Positions 16,542-25,370 of a DNA stretch of 64,000 nucleotides are shown piece by piece (position 1 is the first letter of the stretch; every line of letters starts with the position of its first letter). Source of the stretch: UBA5018 sp947463165. Lineage in GTDB: Bacteria; Cyanobacteriota; Cyanobacteriia; PCC-6307; Cyanobiaceae. The translations under genes were made by a program, and so were the position numbers. The notes beneath the pieces were generated by a model. The model was not told the origin of the DNA, ran no database searches, and saw only the letters and a list, made by a program, of their open reading frames with translations. Location of the stretch: contig CALRTY020000016.1 in NCBI GenBank assembly GCA_943371245.1, positions 12,532-76,531 on the forward strand, given 5' to 3'.

Positions 16542-17696
16542 TCAATCCCAGCCCTCCAGCACAATTTTCCCGATACTTGATTGCCCCGCCAGTTGCCCAG
16601 CCAGCTGCCCCGTTAGTTGGAGGTGGGCGGCGGTGAGGTTGGCGGCATTGATTGGCCCCAGGATCTGGCGGCAAGTGCTGAATAGACGGTTGTCATCCAC
16701 CAGCTCGGCCACCCGTTGCAGGATTGCCCCCTGGGCGGCCATGTCGGCTGTTTGAAACAGCGAGCGGGTGAACATCAGCTCCCAGTGCAGGGAAAGGCTC
16801 TTGCGCTTCAAGCTGAGTAGATCGATCGCCGCTGGATTGGGATCGTCGATCAGGGCCAGGGCGCCCTGGGGGGCCAATAGATCCACCAGGGAATCGAAGT
16901 GCTGGTCGGTGTGGCTCAAGCTGGCCACCCACTGCACGGCATCTATGCCCAGGGCTGCCAATTGGGGCCGCAGCGGTAGCTGGTGATCGATCACCTGGTG
17001 GGCCCCGCAGCGGCGCGCCCAGGCCTGGCCCTCGGGCTGGGAAGCGGTGGCCACCAGGGTGAGGTTGGTGAGCTGGCGCGCCAATTGCAACAGCATCGAG
17101 CCCACCCCCCCAGCTCCAGCCACCACCAGCAACACCTGGCCGGCGGCATCGGCCCCCTGGGGCAGGCGCAGCCGATCAAACAGCAGTTCCCAGGCGGTGA
17201 GCGAGGTGAGCGGCAGGGCCGCCGCCTCAGCTGGCCTCAGCGATTGGGGCGCCCGAGCCACCAGCCGCCAATCCACCAACTGCAGTTCGGCATTGCAGCC
17301 CGCTCGATTCAGGGCCCCGGCATACCAAACCCGATCCCCCACGCTAAAACCGCCCGCCCGCTGGCCCAGGGCCTCCACCCTGCCCACGGCATCCCAGCCC
17401 AGCAGCCGCCAGCCCCCCGGCGGCGGCAGCTCCCGGCGGCGCACCTTCACATCCACCGGATTCACGGCCACGGCCTCCACCCGCACCAACAGATCGTCAG
17501 CCCCCGGGCTGGGATCGGGCAGCTCGATGTCGACTAGGTATTCGGGGTTGAGTTGGTCTTGAGGATCGAGAAATTGTTGTGGATTGAGTGGGTTTTGAGG
17601 GGCGGTTAATTGTTGAATATCGCGTGAGCGTTGGGGATCGAGTAAGTATTGAGGATGGTCTAGCGATGCCTGGTGCCGATAGCCAACCGCACGCAT
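16542..17696 (-). CDS. Zinc-independent MDR-family NADPH:quinone-type oxidoreductase
   Basis: A 384-aa medium-chain dehydrogenase/reductase. Features: 'VEAVAVNPVDVKVR', 'LGWDAVGRVEALG', the Rossmann motif 'VVAGAGGVGSMLLQLARQL' and 'WVASLSHTDQHF'. Catalytic-zinc Cys/His ligands of alcohol dehydrogenases are not seen, so a quinone or enone reductase is likely. Residues about 15-50 are an insert rich in 'DPQ' and 'NPQ' repeats ('LLDPQ', 'LNPQQFLDPQDQLNPE') from degenerate 15-bp DNA repeats. ATG 17696 begins 19 bp after the csaB stop; the frame opens at 17732 but would overlap csaB. Confidence 0.85.
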   Translation of the reverse strand: MRAVGYRHQASLDHPQYLLDPQRSRDIQQLTAPQNPLNPQQFLDPQDQLNPEYLVDIELPDPSPGADDLLVRVEAVAVNPVDVKVRRRELPPPGGWRLLGWDAVGRVEALGQRAGGFSVGDRVWYAGALNRAGCNAELQLVDWRLVARAPQSLRPAEAAALPLTSLTAWELLFDRLRLPQGADAAGQVLLVVAGAGGVGSMLLQLARQLTNLTLVATASQPEGQAWARRCGAHQVIDHQLPLRPQLAALGIDAVQWVASLSHTDQHFDSLVDLLAPQGALALIDDPNPAAIDLLSLKRKSLSLHWELMFTRSLFQTADMAAQGAILQRVAELVDDNRLFSTCRQILGPINAANLTAAHLQLTGQLAGQLAGQSSIGKIVLEGWD

Positions 17697-17715
17697 GGGG
17701 CCCTGGGATGTGAGG

Positions 17716-18780
17716 TCAAGCCAGCCTGGCAAGCAGGGCTCGATGCCGGGCGGCGCTGGCCCGCAGTAGCTCCAACCTGGGCAGCGATGGCGGCTGGTCT
17801 AAGCAGCGCTGCCACTGGGCCGTCAGGTTGACCGGCGCCGGATTGTCCAGGGGTGTGCAGAGGCAGCCCAGATCCGCTGCAGCTGCATTCACCTTCGGGT
17901 CGTAACTGAGGGCGGCGGTGGGGGCACCGCAGTTGGCCGCCAAGATCAGGCCGTGCAGCCGCATCGCCAACACCAGGCCGGCGCTGGCGCACAGCTCCAT
18001 CGCCTCGGCTGGTCGCTCCACCAGCAGCTCCCGGCTGCGGCTGAGCAGAGCGGTGCTGAGCAAACCCTGCTGCCTTAGCGAATCGAGCAGCCCCCGGTCC
18101 TGGTGGGCGTGAAACGGCAGCCAGATCAGCTCCCGATCCGGTGCAAGTTGCTCCAGGGCCCCCAGCCAGGGTTGCCAGGCCGCTCCTTGCAGTTGGCTGG
18201 TGGGCCGAAAACAGAGAACTATCGGTCCGCCGGGGCCATGCCAGCTCGGGGCCGCCAGGCTCCAAACCGGATCGGCCGCCACATTTTCCTGCACCTCCCG
18301 CCAGCCAAGCGATGAGGCCAGCTGGGCGGAGGCCTGATCGCGCCAGCTGCAGGCCGTCACCAGCGCCAGCAGCCCTCGCACCAGCAGGCGACTGCGGCGG
18401 CGTCTGAGCGGTCCCAGTCCCTGGGCCCAGAGCAGCACCGGCTTGGCCTGGATCCTGGCGGCAAGAATCAAGGCGGCGTAATAGAGCAGGCTGGCAAAGC
18501 TGGTGGCGTCCTGCAGCAGGCTGCCGCCGCCGAGCACCAGCGCATCACTGCAGCCCAGGGCGGCCAGTACAGCTCCCAGCTGGCGGCGATCCACGCTGGC
18601 CAAGCCAAACCGCTCCGCCACCAGCGCCTGGTCATGGGCGGTCACGGTGGGCCGGCAGCCTGGTGGCAGTTGGCTGAGCAACACCTCCAAGAGGGCGTCG
18701 TCCCCCAGGTTGTGCTCGCCGTAGTAGCCCACCAAAAGGGGCTGGAGGGGTTGGGCCACTGGGGCGACGCGCGGAAGCAA
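17716..18780 (-). CDS. csaB: Polysaccharide pyruvyl transferase CsaB
   Basis: A 354-aa cytoplasmic transferase that would add ketal pyruvate from PEP to a surface polysaccharide, as CsaB does for S-layer anchoring. Motifs: 'GYYGEHNLGDDALLEVLL' at the N-terminus, 'ALVLGGGSLLQDATS', 'LWAQGLGPL', 'CFRPTSQLQG' and 'AMRLHGLILAANCGAP'. The frame opens at TTG 18780; GTG 18759 is a shorter option and both lie close to the conserved beginning. It is followed by the oxidoreductase on the same strand. Confidence 0.9.
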   Translation of the reverse strand: MLPRVAPVAQPLQPLLVGYYGEHNLGDDALLEVLLSQLPPGCRPTVTAHDQALVAERFGLASVDRRQLGAVLAALGCSDALVLGGGSLLQDATSFASLLYYAALILAARIQAKPVLLWAQGLGPLRRRRSRLLVRGLLALVTACSWRDQASAQLASSLGWREVQENVAADPVWSLAAPSWHGPGGPIVLCFRPTSQLQGAAWQPWLGALEQLAPDRELIWLPFHAHQDRGLLDSLRQQGLLSTALLSRSRELLVERPAEAMELCASAGLVLAMRLHGLILAANCGAPTAALSYDPKVNAAAADLGCLCTPLDNPAPVNLTAQWQRCLDQPPSLPRLELLRASAARHRALLARLA

Positions 18781-18955
18781 ACTATGCCTATCACTGGTTC
18801 GCTCTCGCCGCTACGGCCGCAGCCTCCAGGGCTTGAGGCTCCAGGTATGCAGCTTCCCGGGCTCAAAAGTCGGTTTCCCCCCAGGGCGGCTCTGGCATCG
18901 TCGCTACAGCATTGCCGGTGGATGCCGCTAACGTTGCTTGATTGCTGGTGGGGCG

Positions 18956-19105
18956 ATGGCCGAACTGATTCTGTTCACCGGAGTGATCGCCCTGCTCAGC
19001 CTCGGGATTTGGCTGGTTATTGATGCCGATTCCGATGACGACAACGGCGGTGGCGGCCTAATGCAGCCGGTGCTGGTGCCTGTGCCGGTGCGTCGTCAAC
19101 GCTAG
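18956..19105 (+). CDS. Small single-pass membrane protein with DDD...GGGGLMQP tail
   Basis: A 49-aa protein. It begins 'MAELILFTGVIALLSLGIWL', a membrane helix, followed by 'DADSDDDNGGGGLMQP' and a Val/Pro/Arg end. A second small protein at 43164-43331 has the same plan: 'M(A/G)ELI', one hydrophobic segment, an Asp run, Gly run and 'LMQP'. The shared ending makes chance ORF unlikely. No function is known to me. It stands divergent from csaB. Confidence 0.7.
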   Translation: MAELILFTGVIALLSLGIWLVIDADSDDDNGGGGLMQPVLVPVPVRRQR

Positions 19106-19445
19106 ATCCCACTCTAGATTCAACCGCTTAGCTGTTATCCAGCCAAGGCTCATCTTGCTGCTCATCGGCACCATTGTTGTCTAATTTTCCTTCAAGGTCT
19201 GTCTAGCTGCAGGGGATGCGGCAGCATGGGGCAATCGGGGTTAGCCAGCCAGCTGGCTCCTGTCCAGCCCCTGTGCCCCCATCCCTCCCATGAGCTGCGC
19301 AATATCAATGCGCCCGTCTACAGGCCCATCCACAAGCCCATCTGCAAGCCAATCCGCACGTCTATTCCCACACCGATCTACCCCCTCCTCCCCATGGCCG
19401 GCTGCACGGCCAGGGACCCTGAGCCGGGCTGGCCTGCGGTTGGCG

Positions 19446-19907
19446 ATGGCCACCGCGCTGCTGCTGGCTCCCCAGTTAACTCTCGCTGGCGCCGCCCGTA
19501 GTGAAATTCTCTACAAGCTTTCCACCACCTGCAGCCTCAATGGCGGACCGGCCCAGGCCTGTGAAGTAGAGGCGGCGAACGAGCAGTCAGCCACGCTCTA
19601 TCGCCATCAGATTGGGGCCACCATCAGCACCATTCGCATCACCGACAAGCCTGTGATCATGAGCCTTTGGCAGCAGGCCAGCAAGCGCTGGCAACCGCTT
19701 AGCAGGGCAGCCGCCCGTTTCTCCACCAACACGATCTGCTTCAACGGTCGCGAGCTCTGTGTGGTGAATGCCAATTACCTCAATAGCGTGCGTGAAAAGA
19801 GCCCCGACGCCACGGCTGGCCGGGATTTAGTGGAGGTGCGCTTCGATGAGCAGGGCCGGATCAACCTCAGCTGCTTTGACAGCGGCTGCCAAGAGGTGAA
19901 GCCATGA
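19446..19907 (+). CDS. Secreted Cys-containing hypothetical protein
   Basis: A 153-aa exported protein from ATG 19446 with a short signal peptide ('MATALLLAPQLTLAGAA'). The frame is open from 19290, but the earlier part is Ser/Pro repeat-like ('STGPSTSPSAS') and probably not coding. The mature part contains paired cysteines ('TTCSLNGGPAQACEVEA', 'NTICFNGRELCVVNAN', 'LSCFDSGC') that could form disulphides in the periplasm. I do not recognise the family. The stop overlaps the ATG of the next gene (ATGA), so the two are probably made together. Confidence 0.72.
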   Translation: MATALLLAPQLTLAGAARSEILYKLSTTCSLNGGPAQACEVEAANEQSATLYRHQIGATISTIRITDKPVIMSLWQQASKRWQPLSRAAARFSTNTICFNGRELCVVNANYLNSVREKSPDATAGRDLVEVRFDEQGRINLSCFDSGCQEVKP

Positions 19908-21037
19908 GAATCGCTGCCGCCGGAAGCTTGGGTTTGTTCTTGATCGCCAGCCTGCCCATGCCATCGCTGCTGGCGGCCCAGGCGTCTGTGGCAGGCCATG
20001 CTGCCGGTAGTTCCCAGCCTGATTTGCTGGCCAGAGGTGGCGGCGGCGGTAGAGGCGGTGGCGGTATGGGCGGTGGCGGTGGCGGCAGCTTCGGTGGGGG
20101 CGGCGGTGGATCAAGAGGCGGCGGTGGCAGCTTCGGCGGTGGCGGCGCTAGGGGCGGAGGTGGTGGCGGCAGCTTCGGTGGCGGTGGCAGTTTTGGCGGC
20201 GGCGCTAACCGTACGGGGGGAGGTTTTTCTGGCGGCGGCGCTGGCGCCGTTAATCGCGGCCAGAGCGGATTTGGCCAGGCTGGTGGTGGCCTCGATCGCG
20301 GTGGCAGTCCTCCCACCGGTGGCTGGAGCAATCGCACCAACCCAGGGGCCGGCGCTGGCCCTTCCTTGAATCGACCCAGGAATATTCAGCAAGCCCGGCC
20401 CAATGGCGGCAACCGCGATATCAACGCCGGCAATCGCACGGGCAATCGCGATTTCAATTCTGGCAATCGAGTGGGAGACGGCCTTGGTAATGGCCTTGGC
20501 AATGGCGTGGGTAATCGCGATGTGAATGCTGGAAACAGAGTGGGTAATCGTGATGTAAATATCAATGGTGGGGTGAATGTCAACCGTCAGGTGAATCGCA
20601 ATTGGAGTCCAACGGTTAACCGCAACTGGAATGCCAATCCCGGCTGGGCCCGTCCCGGTTGGGGGGTGGCCCGCCCTTGGGCCACCGGTTGGTATGGCGG
20701 TTGGGCCAGTCCCAGCTGGGGCTGGTGGGGGGCTAGAGCCGCTGTGTGGGGCGTCGCCACCCTAACCACCGCCGCGGTGATTAACAGCGCGGTGAATTCA
20801 GCCATCGATGACCGTGTTGAAGTGATCGTGGTGCCTAATACCAACTACCAGTTGCTGTATGGCACAGTGCAGCCTTCTGGCAGTTCATCGGTGAGCTTCG
20901 TGGTGCAGGCCGATGGCAATAGTTATCAACTCACCGCAGACTGTAATCAGGGACTGATCAATGGTCAGCAACCCCAGTCGCTTCAGGAAGCTGAACTGCT
21001 GAATGCCGCTTGCCAGGTGGCCTATGGCTCGGCCTGA
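19904..21037 (+). CDS. Secreted glycine-rich, Asn/Arg-repeat protein
   Basis: A 377-aa protein with a signal peptide (1-26). Regions in order: Gly-rich with 'GGGGSFGG' repeats (45-115), a Gly/Arg/Asn stretch of 'GNRDVNxGN' type repeats (150-235), a Trp/Pro-rich part ('WARPGWGVARPWATGWYGGW'), a hydrophobic segment (about 285-305), and a globular end with 'VEVIVVPNTNYQLLYGTVQP' and 'SYQLTADCNQGLI'. The layout suggests a surface or cell-wall-associated protein (inference). It is translationally coupled to the preceding secreted protein and overlaps the 3' end of the convergent Fur gene by 16 bp. Confidence 0.75.
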   Translation: MRIAAAGSLGLFLIASLPMPSLLAAQASVAGHAAGSSQPDLLARGGGGGRGGGGMGGGGGGSFGGGGGGSRGGGGSFGGGGARGGGGGGSFGGGGSFGGGANRTGGGFSGGGAGAVNRGQSGFGQAGGGLDRGGSPPTGGWSNRTNPGAGAGPSLNRPRNIQQARPNGGNRDINAGNRTGNRDFNSGNRVGDGLGNGLGNGVGNRDVNAGNRVGNRDVNINGGVNVNRQVNRNWSPTVNRNWNANPGWARPGWGVARPWATGWYGGWASPSWGWWGARAAVWGVATLTTAAVINSAVNSAIDDRVEVIVVPNTNYQLLYGTVQPSGSSSVSFVVQADGNSYQLTADCNQGLINGQQPQSLQEAELLNAACQVAYGSA

Positions 21038-21597
21038 GTACAACTCGGGCATAGAGCCCTCACATTCAGCACGCACTCCAGCAAGCTGAATCCCTGCATG
21101 CTGGCGGCGGCTTGACCAGCTGCCAGCACTGCGGCGTTCTCAAATTCCTCCGTCCGACCACAGCGAACGCACACCAGGTGATGGTGCTGGCGATGGTGAT
21201 CGCTAGCTAATTCAAAGCGGCGACCACCTTCTGGCAACTCTAGTTCCTGCAATAATCCCATAGCACTGAGTAGGCGCAGGGTGCGATATACGGTGGCCAG
21301 CGATACCCTTTCTTCTGCTCGCAACAGGCACTGATGCACCTCCTCGGCGCTGAGGTGGCTGCCTTCGCCCAAGCGCTCAAACAGATTCAGTACGCGCTGC
21401 CGCTGGGGAGTTACCCGCTGGCCGCGGTGGTGCAGTGAACTGCGCAGGCCATCGGCACTGCGGACGGGGCTGGTGGGAGTGGGTTTGGCCAATGGAGATC
21501 TGGGGATCTGGGCTCTAGGGAACTGGGCTCTGGGCCAGGAAGGCTCCGGGTGGTTAAGGCTCTTGGGGGCATCGCCTCTGGCTCGCTCCAGCCCCAT
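21022..21597 (-). CDS. Fur-family metal-dependent transcriptional regulator
   Basis: A 191-aa Fur/Zur/PerR-type repressor. The winged helix lies at 55-125 ('VTPQRQRVLNLFERLG', 'LSAEEVHQCLL', 'VSLATVYRTLRLLSAMGLL'). The metal-binding C-terminal half has 'DHHRQHHHLVCVRCGRTEEF' (two parts) and a second Cys pair 'CPSC'. The first 45 residues are an unusual Pro/Arg repeat extension ('RAQFPRAQIPRSPLAKP') made by DNA repeats; the family normally starts at about residue 50. Which metal or peroxide it senses cannot be told from this. Confidence 0.9.
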   Translation of the reverse strand: MGLERARGDAPKSLNHPEPSWPRAQFPRAQIPRSPLAKPTPTSPVRSADGLRSSLHHRGQRVTPQRQRVLNLFERLGEGSHLSAEEVHQCLLRAEERVSLATVYRTLRLLSAMGLLQELELPEGGRRFELASDHHRQHHHLVCVRCGRTEEFENAAVLAAGQAAASMQGFSLLECVLNVRALCPSCTQAEP

Positions 21598-21927
21598 ATC
21601 GCGCTGGCTCTCTGGGGCTTTAGCTCAATGGGGATCTGGTCGATGCTGCTGCAGTTGGCTGCAGCACCACTTCTGTGCCACAGCAATTTGCTGTTGCTGA
21701 AGTTGGCTGTGGCTGGGCTTGGCTGTTGCTGAAATTGGCTGTCACTGCAGCTCGGAGCGACTCTCCCCCGGCTTACTTCTCAATAGTAGTTGGTATTGAG
21801 AACAGCCCCATGCCGCCGCCGGCGCGCTTGGCCAGGTGTTGGCTGAAACGCTTTCCCGTATTCGGCGATGCCGTCTGAGTTGGCCAAAGCGCATCAACAT
21901 GAATCCAGTGCAGGGCTTGCCATAACC

Positions 21928-22167
21928 ATGCGTGAGATCAGCTTCCGAATCACCAAAGAGCAGCCGGGCCAAGTTGAGGCCCGCAGCCTCACCCCGCCGC
22001 TCTGGGTGAAGGCCGATTCTCGCGAGGAGCTGGAGCATGAGGCCCGAGAAGCCCTGATCCAGCGATTTGGCGCCGCCCACGTGGCCTATCGGGTGAGAGT
22101 GCAGGGCAGCGGCCAGATTCAGCGTCAACCCTGGCGTCTGGCCCCTGCCCTGGCGGGTGTGGCCTGA
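21928..22167 (+). CDS. Small hypothetical protein (HicB-like size)
   Basis: A 79-aa protein from ATG 21928 ('MREISFRITKEQPGQVEAR'). The pattern beta-strand, 'LWVKADSREELEHEAREALIQRFG' helix and 'VAYRVRV' strand resembles small alpha/beta proteins of the DUF1902/HicB type, but I cannot place it firmly. An in-frame start at 21868 is less likely. No toxin partner is visible next to it. Confidence 0.55.
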   Translation: MREISFRITKEQPGQVEARSLTPPLWVKADSREELEHEAREALIQRFGAAHVAYRVRVQGSGQIQRQPWRLAPALAGVA

Positions 22168-22184
22168 GGGAATTCGGGGTCACT

Positions 22185-22976
22185 TTGGCCCTGTTCATGA
22201 TCGGCAGCTTGATTGGCAAAGCGCGACGCGGCAGGATCAAGCCAGTGGCCATGCCAATAGAGAAACCTATGGTGCCAACCCTCTCCGAACGGTTGCGGCG
22301 GCGGGCCTACGAGTGCTACTCCCCTCGCCACATCCGCGTTCCCTGGCAGGTGTCCCCGGAGCTGCCCACAGCTTTGCTCTGTCTGGCGGAGACCCGGGCC
22401 TCCGCGGCAGCGGCCGCCTGGGTCTCTGCGGAAGCGGCAGTCCAGGTTTCCCCTGAGCCACTAGCTAAGTCAATGGTTCTGGCACAGCCAAACCAGGCTC
22501 TGGCCCAATCAAACCAGCCGCAGCTCCAGCAAAACCAGCCGCAGCTCCAGCCGATCGGCCCGCGCCAGATCCTGCAAGCTGCCGCAGGGGCTGACCTGGG
22601 GGAGGGCATCGCCGCCAATCCGGCATTTCACCAGGTTCTCCCCGGCCAAGTGCCCCCCAGCCAGGAGCTGCCCGCCAACCGGTTGGCCGCCGGCCAGGGC
22701 AGTTCCGAGGAGCTGGTGTTGCTGTTGGTTTTGAGCCTGCTCACCCTGCTGGATGGGGCAAAAGCTTTGCGGAATTTAATGATTAGTACTGCCTCCGTTT
22801 GGCGCCCCAGCCAGCAGTTGTCGGCTGCGCTGCCTACCCACTCCGCCGCCCAGGCCGCTAAGCGCGTTATTCACCAGCCGCGTTTAACCCGCAGATTCCA
22901 CAGCGGGGCCGAGTGGATTCAGCAACGCCTGATCTTCCACCTGTTTGGCCCTGGCCTGCTTTCGCGTCGACGATGA
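22185..22976 (+). CDS. Hypothetical protein with Gln/Pro repeat linker
   Basis: A frame of 263 residues from TTG 22185 (ATG 22197 is an alternative). The N-terminus is basic ('LSERLRRRAYECYSPRHIRVPWQVSPELP'), the middle is low-complexity with 'QPQLQQNQPQLQP' repeats from 18- to 21-bp DNA repeats, and 'EELVLLLVLSLLTLLDGAKAL' could be a membrane helix. A basic tail ends the protein. I do not recognise it. It precedes prfC by about 190 bp of repeat-like sequence. Confidence 0.45.
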   Translation: MALFMIGSLIGKARRGRIKPVAMPIEKPMVPTLSERLRRRAYECYSPRHIRVPWQVSPELPTALLCLAETRASAAAAAWVSAEAAVQVSPEPLAKSMVLAQPNQALAQSNQPQLQQNQPQLQPIGPRQILQAAAGADLGEGIAANPAFHQVLPGQVPPSQELPANRLAAGQGSSEELVLLLVLSLLTLLDGAKALRNLMISTASVWRPSQQLSAALPTHSAAQAAKRVIHQPRLTRRFHSGAEWIQQRLIFHLFGPGLLSRRR

Positions 22977-23169
22977 AACAAACCGTTGCTGGGGCTGAGC
23001 GCCAAGCTGGCAGGCCAGAACTAGCTGGCTTGGCTTACTGGCCTGGAGCGGCTTGCTGGCTGGATCGGCTGGCTGGCAGCAAGCTCTTTGGCTCACTCAG
23101 GCCAGGCCACTCAGATCAGCTCACTTCGACCCAGCTCACTCCCACCAGGCCACCTGTCAGGCTGGGCCC

Positions 23170-24855
23170 ATGACCAGTGATCCAACTTCCGGCGGCCCAG
23201 GCCGCGGCAGCCTGCAGGCGAGCGAATCAGCCGTCGCTGCCGAGCACGCCGCCCTGGCGGCCGCGGTGGCCCGGCGCCGCAACTTCGCGATCATTTCCCA
23301 CCCGGATGCCGGCAAGACCACCCTCACCGAAAAACTGCTCCTCTACGGAGGCGCAATTCAGCAAGCCGGCGCCGTAAAGGCCAAGGGCGAACAGCGCAAG
23401 GTGACATCCGATTGGATGGAATTGGAGAAGCAACGCGGCATCTCCATCACCTCTACAGTGCTGCAGTTTGACTATGCCGATAGCACAATAAATCTACTAG
23501 ATACTCCTGGCCACCAGGACTTTTCAGAAGACACCTACCGCACCCTGGCCGCCGCAGATAACGCGGTGATGCTGGAAGATGCCGCCAAGGGATTAGAACC
23601 CCAGACCCGCAAGCTGTTTGAGGTTTGTCGCTTGCGGCGCATTCCAATTTTCACCTTTATCAACAAAATGGACCGGCCGGGGCGGGAACCCCTGGAACTG
23701 CTCGATGAACTGGAGCAGGAGCTGGGCCTGGTTTGTTGGCCGGTGAATTGGCCGATCGGCAGTGGTGATCGCTTCCGGGGCGTGATTGATCGCCGCAGCC
23801 AGCAGGTGGTGCTGTTTGAGCGGGCCGAGCGCGGTCGCCAGAGTGAGGAGCGGCGGCTCACGGTGGAGCAGGCCAAACTCAGTGGTTTGGTGGAGCCGGA
23901 GCTGCTGGCAACGGCTTTAGAGGAGTTGGAGCTGCTCGATGGGGCAGGCGCCGAACTGGATCTGGAGCTGGTGCATGCCGGCGATCTCAGCCCGGTGTTT
24001 TTTGGCTCAGCCATGACTAACTTCGGCGTGCGGCCATTCTTGGATGCTTTCCTTGAGTTGGCCCAGCGACCAATTGCTCGCCAGTCTAGCACTGGAGCTG
24101 TAGATCCAATTAGGGAGGGATTTAGTGGTTTTGTGTTTAAGCTCCAGGCAAATATGGACCCTCGCCATCGGGACAGAGTCGCTTTTGTTCGGGTGTGTAG
24201 CGGCAAGTTTGAGAAGGATATGACCGTTCAACATGCCCGTACGGGTAAGGCCATACGCTTGTCTAGACCTCAAAAGTTGTTTGGTCAGGATCGCGAAGTT
24301 GTCGAGGATGCCTACCCAGGCGATGTTATCGGTCTAAACAACCCAGGCATGTTCGCGATCGGAGATACTCTTTACCTGGGGCCAAGGGTGGAATATGAGG
24401 GCATTCCCTGCTTTAGCCCTGAAATTTTTTCGTGGCTACGTAATCCCAATCCCTCGGCATTTAAGAGTTTCCGCAAGGGGGTTAACGAACTCAGGGAAGA
24501 GGGTGCTGTGCAAATTCTCTATGACACCGATCAGAGCAAGCGCGATCCAATCCTGGCGGCGGTGGGACAGCTGCAGCTAGAGGTTGTTCAGTACCGGCTT
24601 GAGAATGAATATGGGGTGCAGACCCGCCTGGAGCCCATGGGCTTCTCGGTGGCCCGCTGGGTGAGTGGTGGCTGGCCTGCCCTGGAGCGGGTTGGCAGGA
24701 TCTTCAATTGCAAGACCGTGCGCGATGCCTGGGATCGACCGGTGCTGTTATTCAAAAATACTTGGAACCTGAATCAACTCCACGAAGACCACCCCGATCT
24801 AGAACTCAGTGCCGTCGCTCCGGTGGTCAGTGGCGTTGAACCGATCGCTCTTTGA
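23170..24855 (+). CDS. prfC: Peptide chain release factor 3
   Basis: A 561-aa translational GTPase that removes RF1/RF2 from the ribosome after termination. GTPase motifs: G1 'SHPDAGKTTLTEKLL', G2 'RGISITSTV', G3 'DTPGHQDF', G4 'NKMDR'. RF3-specific domain II and III sequences follow ('KLQANMDPRHRDRVAF', 'EYGVQTRLEP'). ATG 23170 gives a normal start, although some RF3 lack the first 30 Ser/Ala-rich residues; the frame is open from 23053 within repeats. Codon use between 24050 and 24600 is less GC-biased than at the two ends. Confidence 0.96.
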   Translation: MTSDPTSGGPGRGSLQASESAVAAEHAALAAAVARRRNFAIISHPDAGKTTLTEKLLLYGGAIQQAGAVKAKGEQRKVTSDWMELEKQRGISITSTVLQFDYADSTINLLDTPGHQDFSEDTYRTLAAADNAVMLEDAAKGLEPQTRKLFEVCRLRRIPIFTFINKMDRPGREPLELLDELEQELGLVCWPVNWPIGSGDRFRGVIDRRSQQVVLFERAERGRQSEERRLTVEQAKLSGLVEPELLATALEELELLDGAGAELDLELVHAGDLSPVFFGSAMTNFGVRPFLDAFLELAQRPIARQSSTGAVDPIREGFSGFVFKLQANMDPRHRDRVAFVRVCSGKFEKDMTVQHARTGKAIRLSRPQKLFGQDREVVEDAYPGDVIGLNNPGMFAIGDTLYLGPRVEYEGIPCFSPEIFSWLRNPNPSAFKSFRKGVNELREEGAVQILYDTDQSKRDPILAAVGQLQLEVVQYRLENEYGVQTRLEPMGFSVARWVSGGWPALERVGRIFNCKTVRDAWDRPVLLFKNTWNLNQLHEDHPDLELSAVAPVVSGVEPIAL

Positions 24856-24856
24856 G

Positions 24857-24945
24857 TTTTCGAGCCCACCAGCTGCCGATCGCTCTCTCATTTTTCGAGA
24901 CCAGCACGATTTTTCGAGCCAGTCATAAACTTTCGAGCCAGTCAC
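24857..24945. repeat. Degenerate repeats of a 'tttcgag' motif
   Basis: Four occurrences of 'ttttcgag' or 'tttcgagcca' follow the prfC stop at 10- to 40-bp spacing, including two similar blocks 'gatcgctctttgagttttcgag' type at 24843 and 24878. The core recalls the 'tttttcgag' terminus of the MITE-like elements, but no inverted pair bounds it. Confidence 0.4.
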
Positions 24946-25088
24946 CTTGGCCACAGCGGCCAAGCTCAAGTCTGCAATCGACCCCTTTTGCTGCAGAACG
25001 GCTGCACTTTCCCCCTGTTTAACCGGACAGGCCAACTCCCGAAAGCGAGGGGGAAGCGCCAGAATCACCGTAACGAAGCTTTACAGCG

Positions 25089-25319
25089 ATGCCCAAGCCG
25101 CTCTGGCTGGTGCGTCCCCGCTCAGACGGGGGCTGGGATTACGTGAGCTTTCAGCTCACTGCTGCCGGGGGTGTGGTGGAGATGCGAGAAGGCAGCCATC
25201 TGCCGCCCCAGATGCCCCTGCTGAAGCGCCGCCATCGTCTGGCGGCCGACGAAGCTGAGCGCTGCCGGCGTCAGCTGCAGCTGGAGGACGGCTTCCTCAG
25301 TAGTGAACCGCTGTTTTAA
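25089..25319 (+). CDS. Small hypothetical protein
   Basis: A 76-aa basic protein from ATG 25089. It reads 'KPLWLVRPRSDGGWDYVSFQL', then 'LKRRHRLAADEAERCRRQL' as a helix. No membrane segment or metal motif is present. I recall similar short proteins of this pattern in picocyanobacteria but cannot name a family. It precedes the CPP1-like gene on the same strand by 51 bp. Confidence 0.55.
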   Translation: MPKPLWLVRPRSDGGWDYVSFQLTAAGGVVEMREGSHLPPQMPLLKRRHRLAADEAERCRRQLQLEDGFLSSEPLF

Positions 25320-25370
25320 AAACCGCCGGATTTAAAGCTGCTGATCTGAACTGCCGATACGCTGCTAGCC

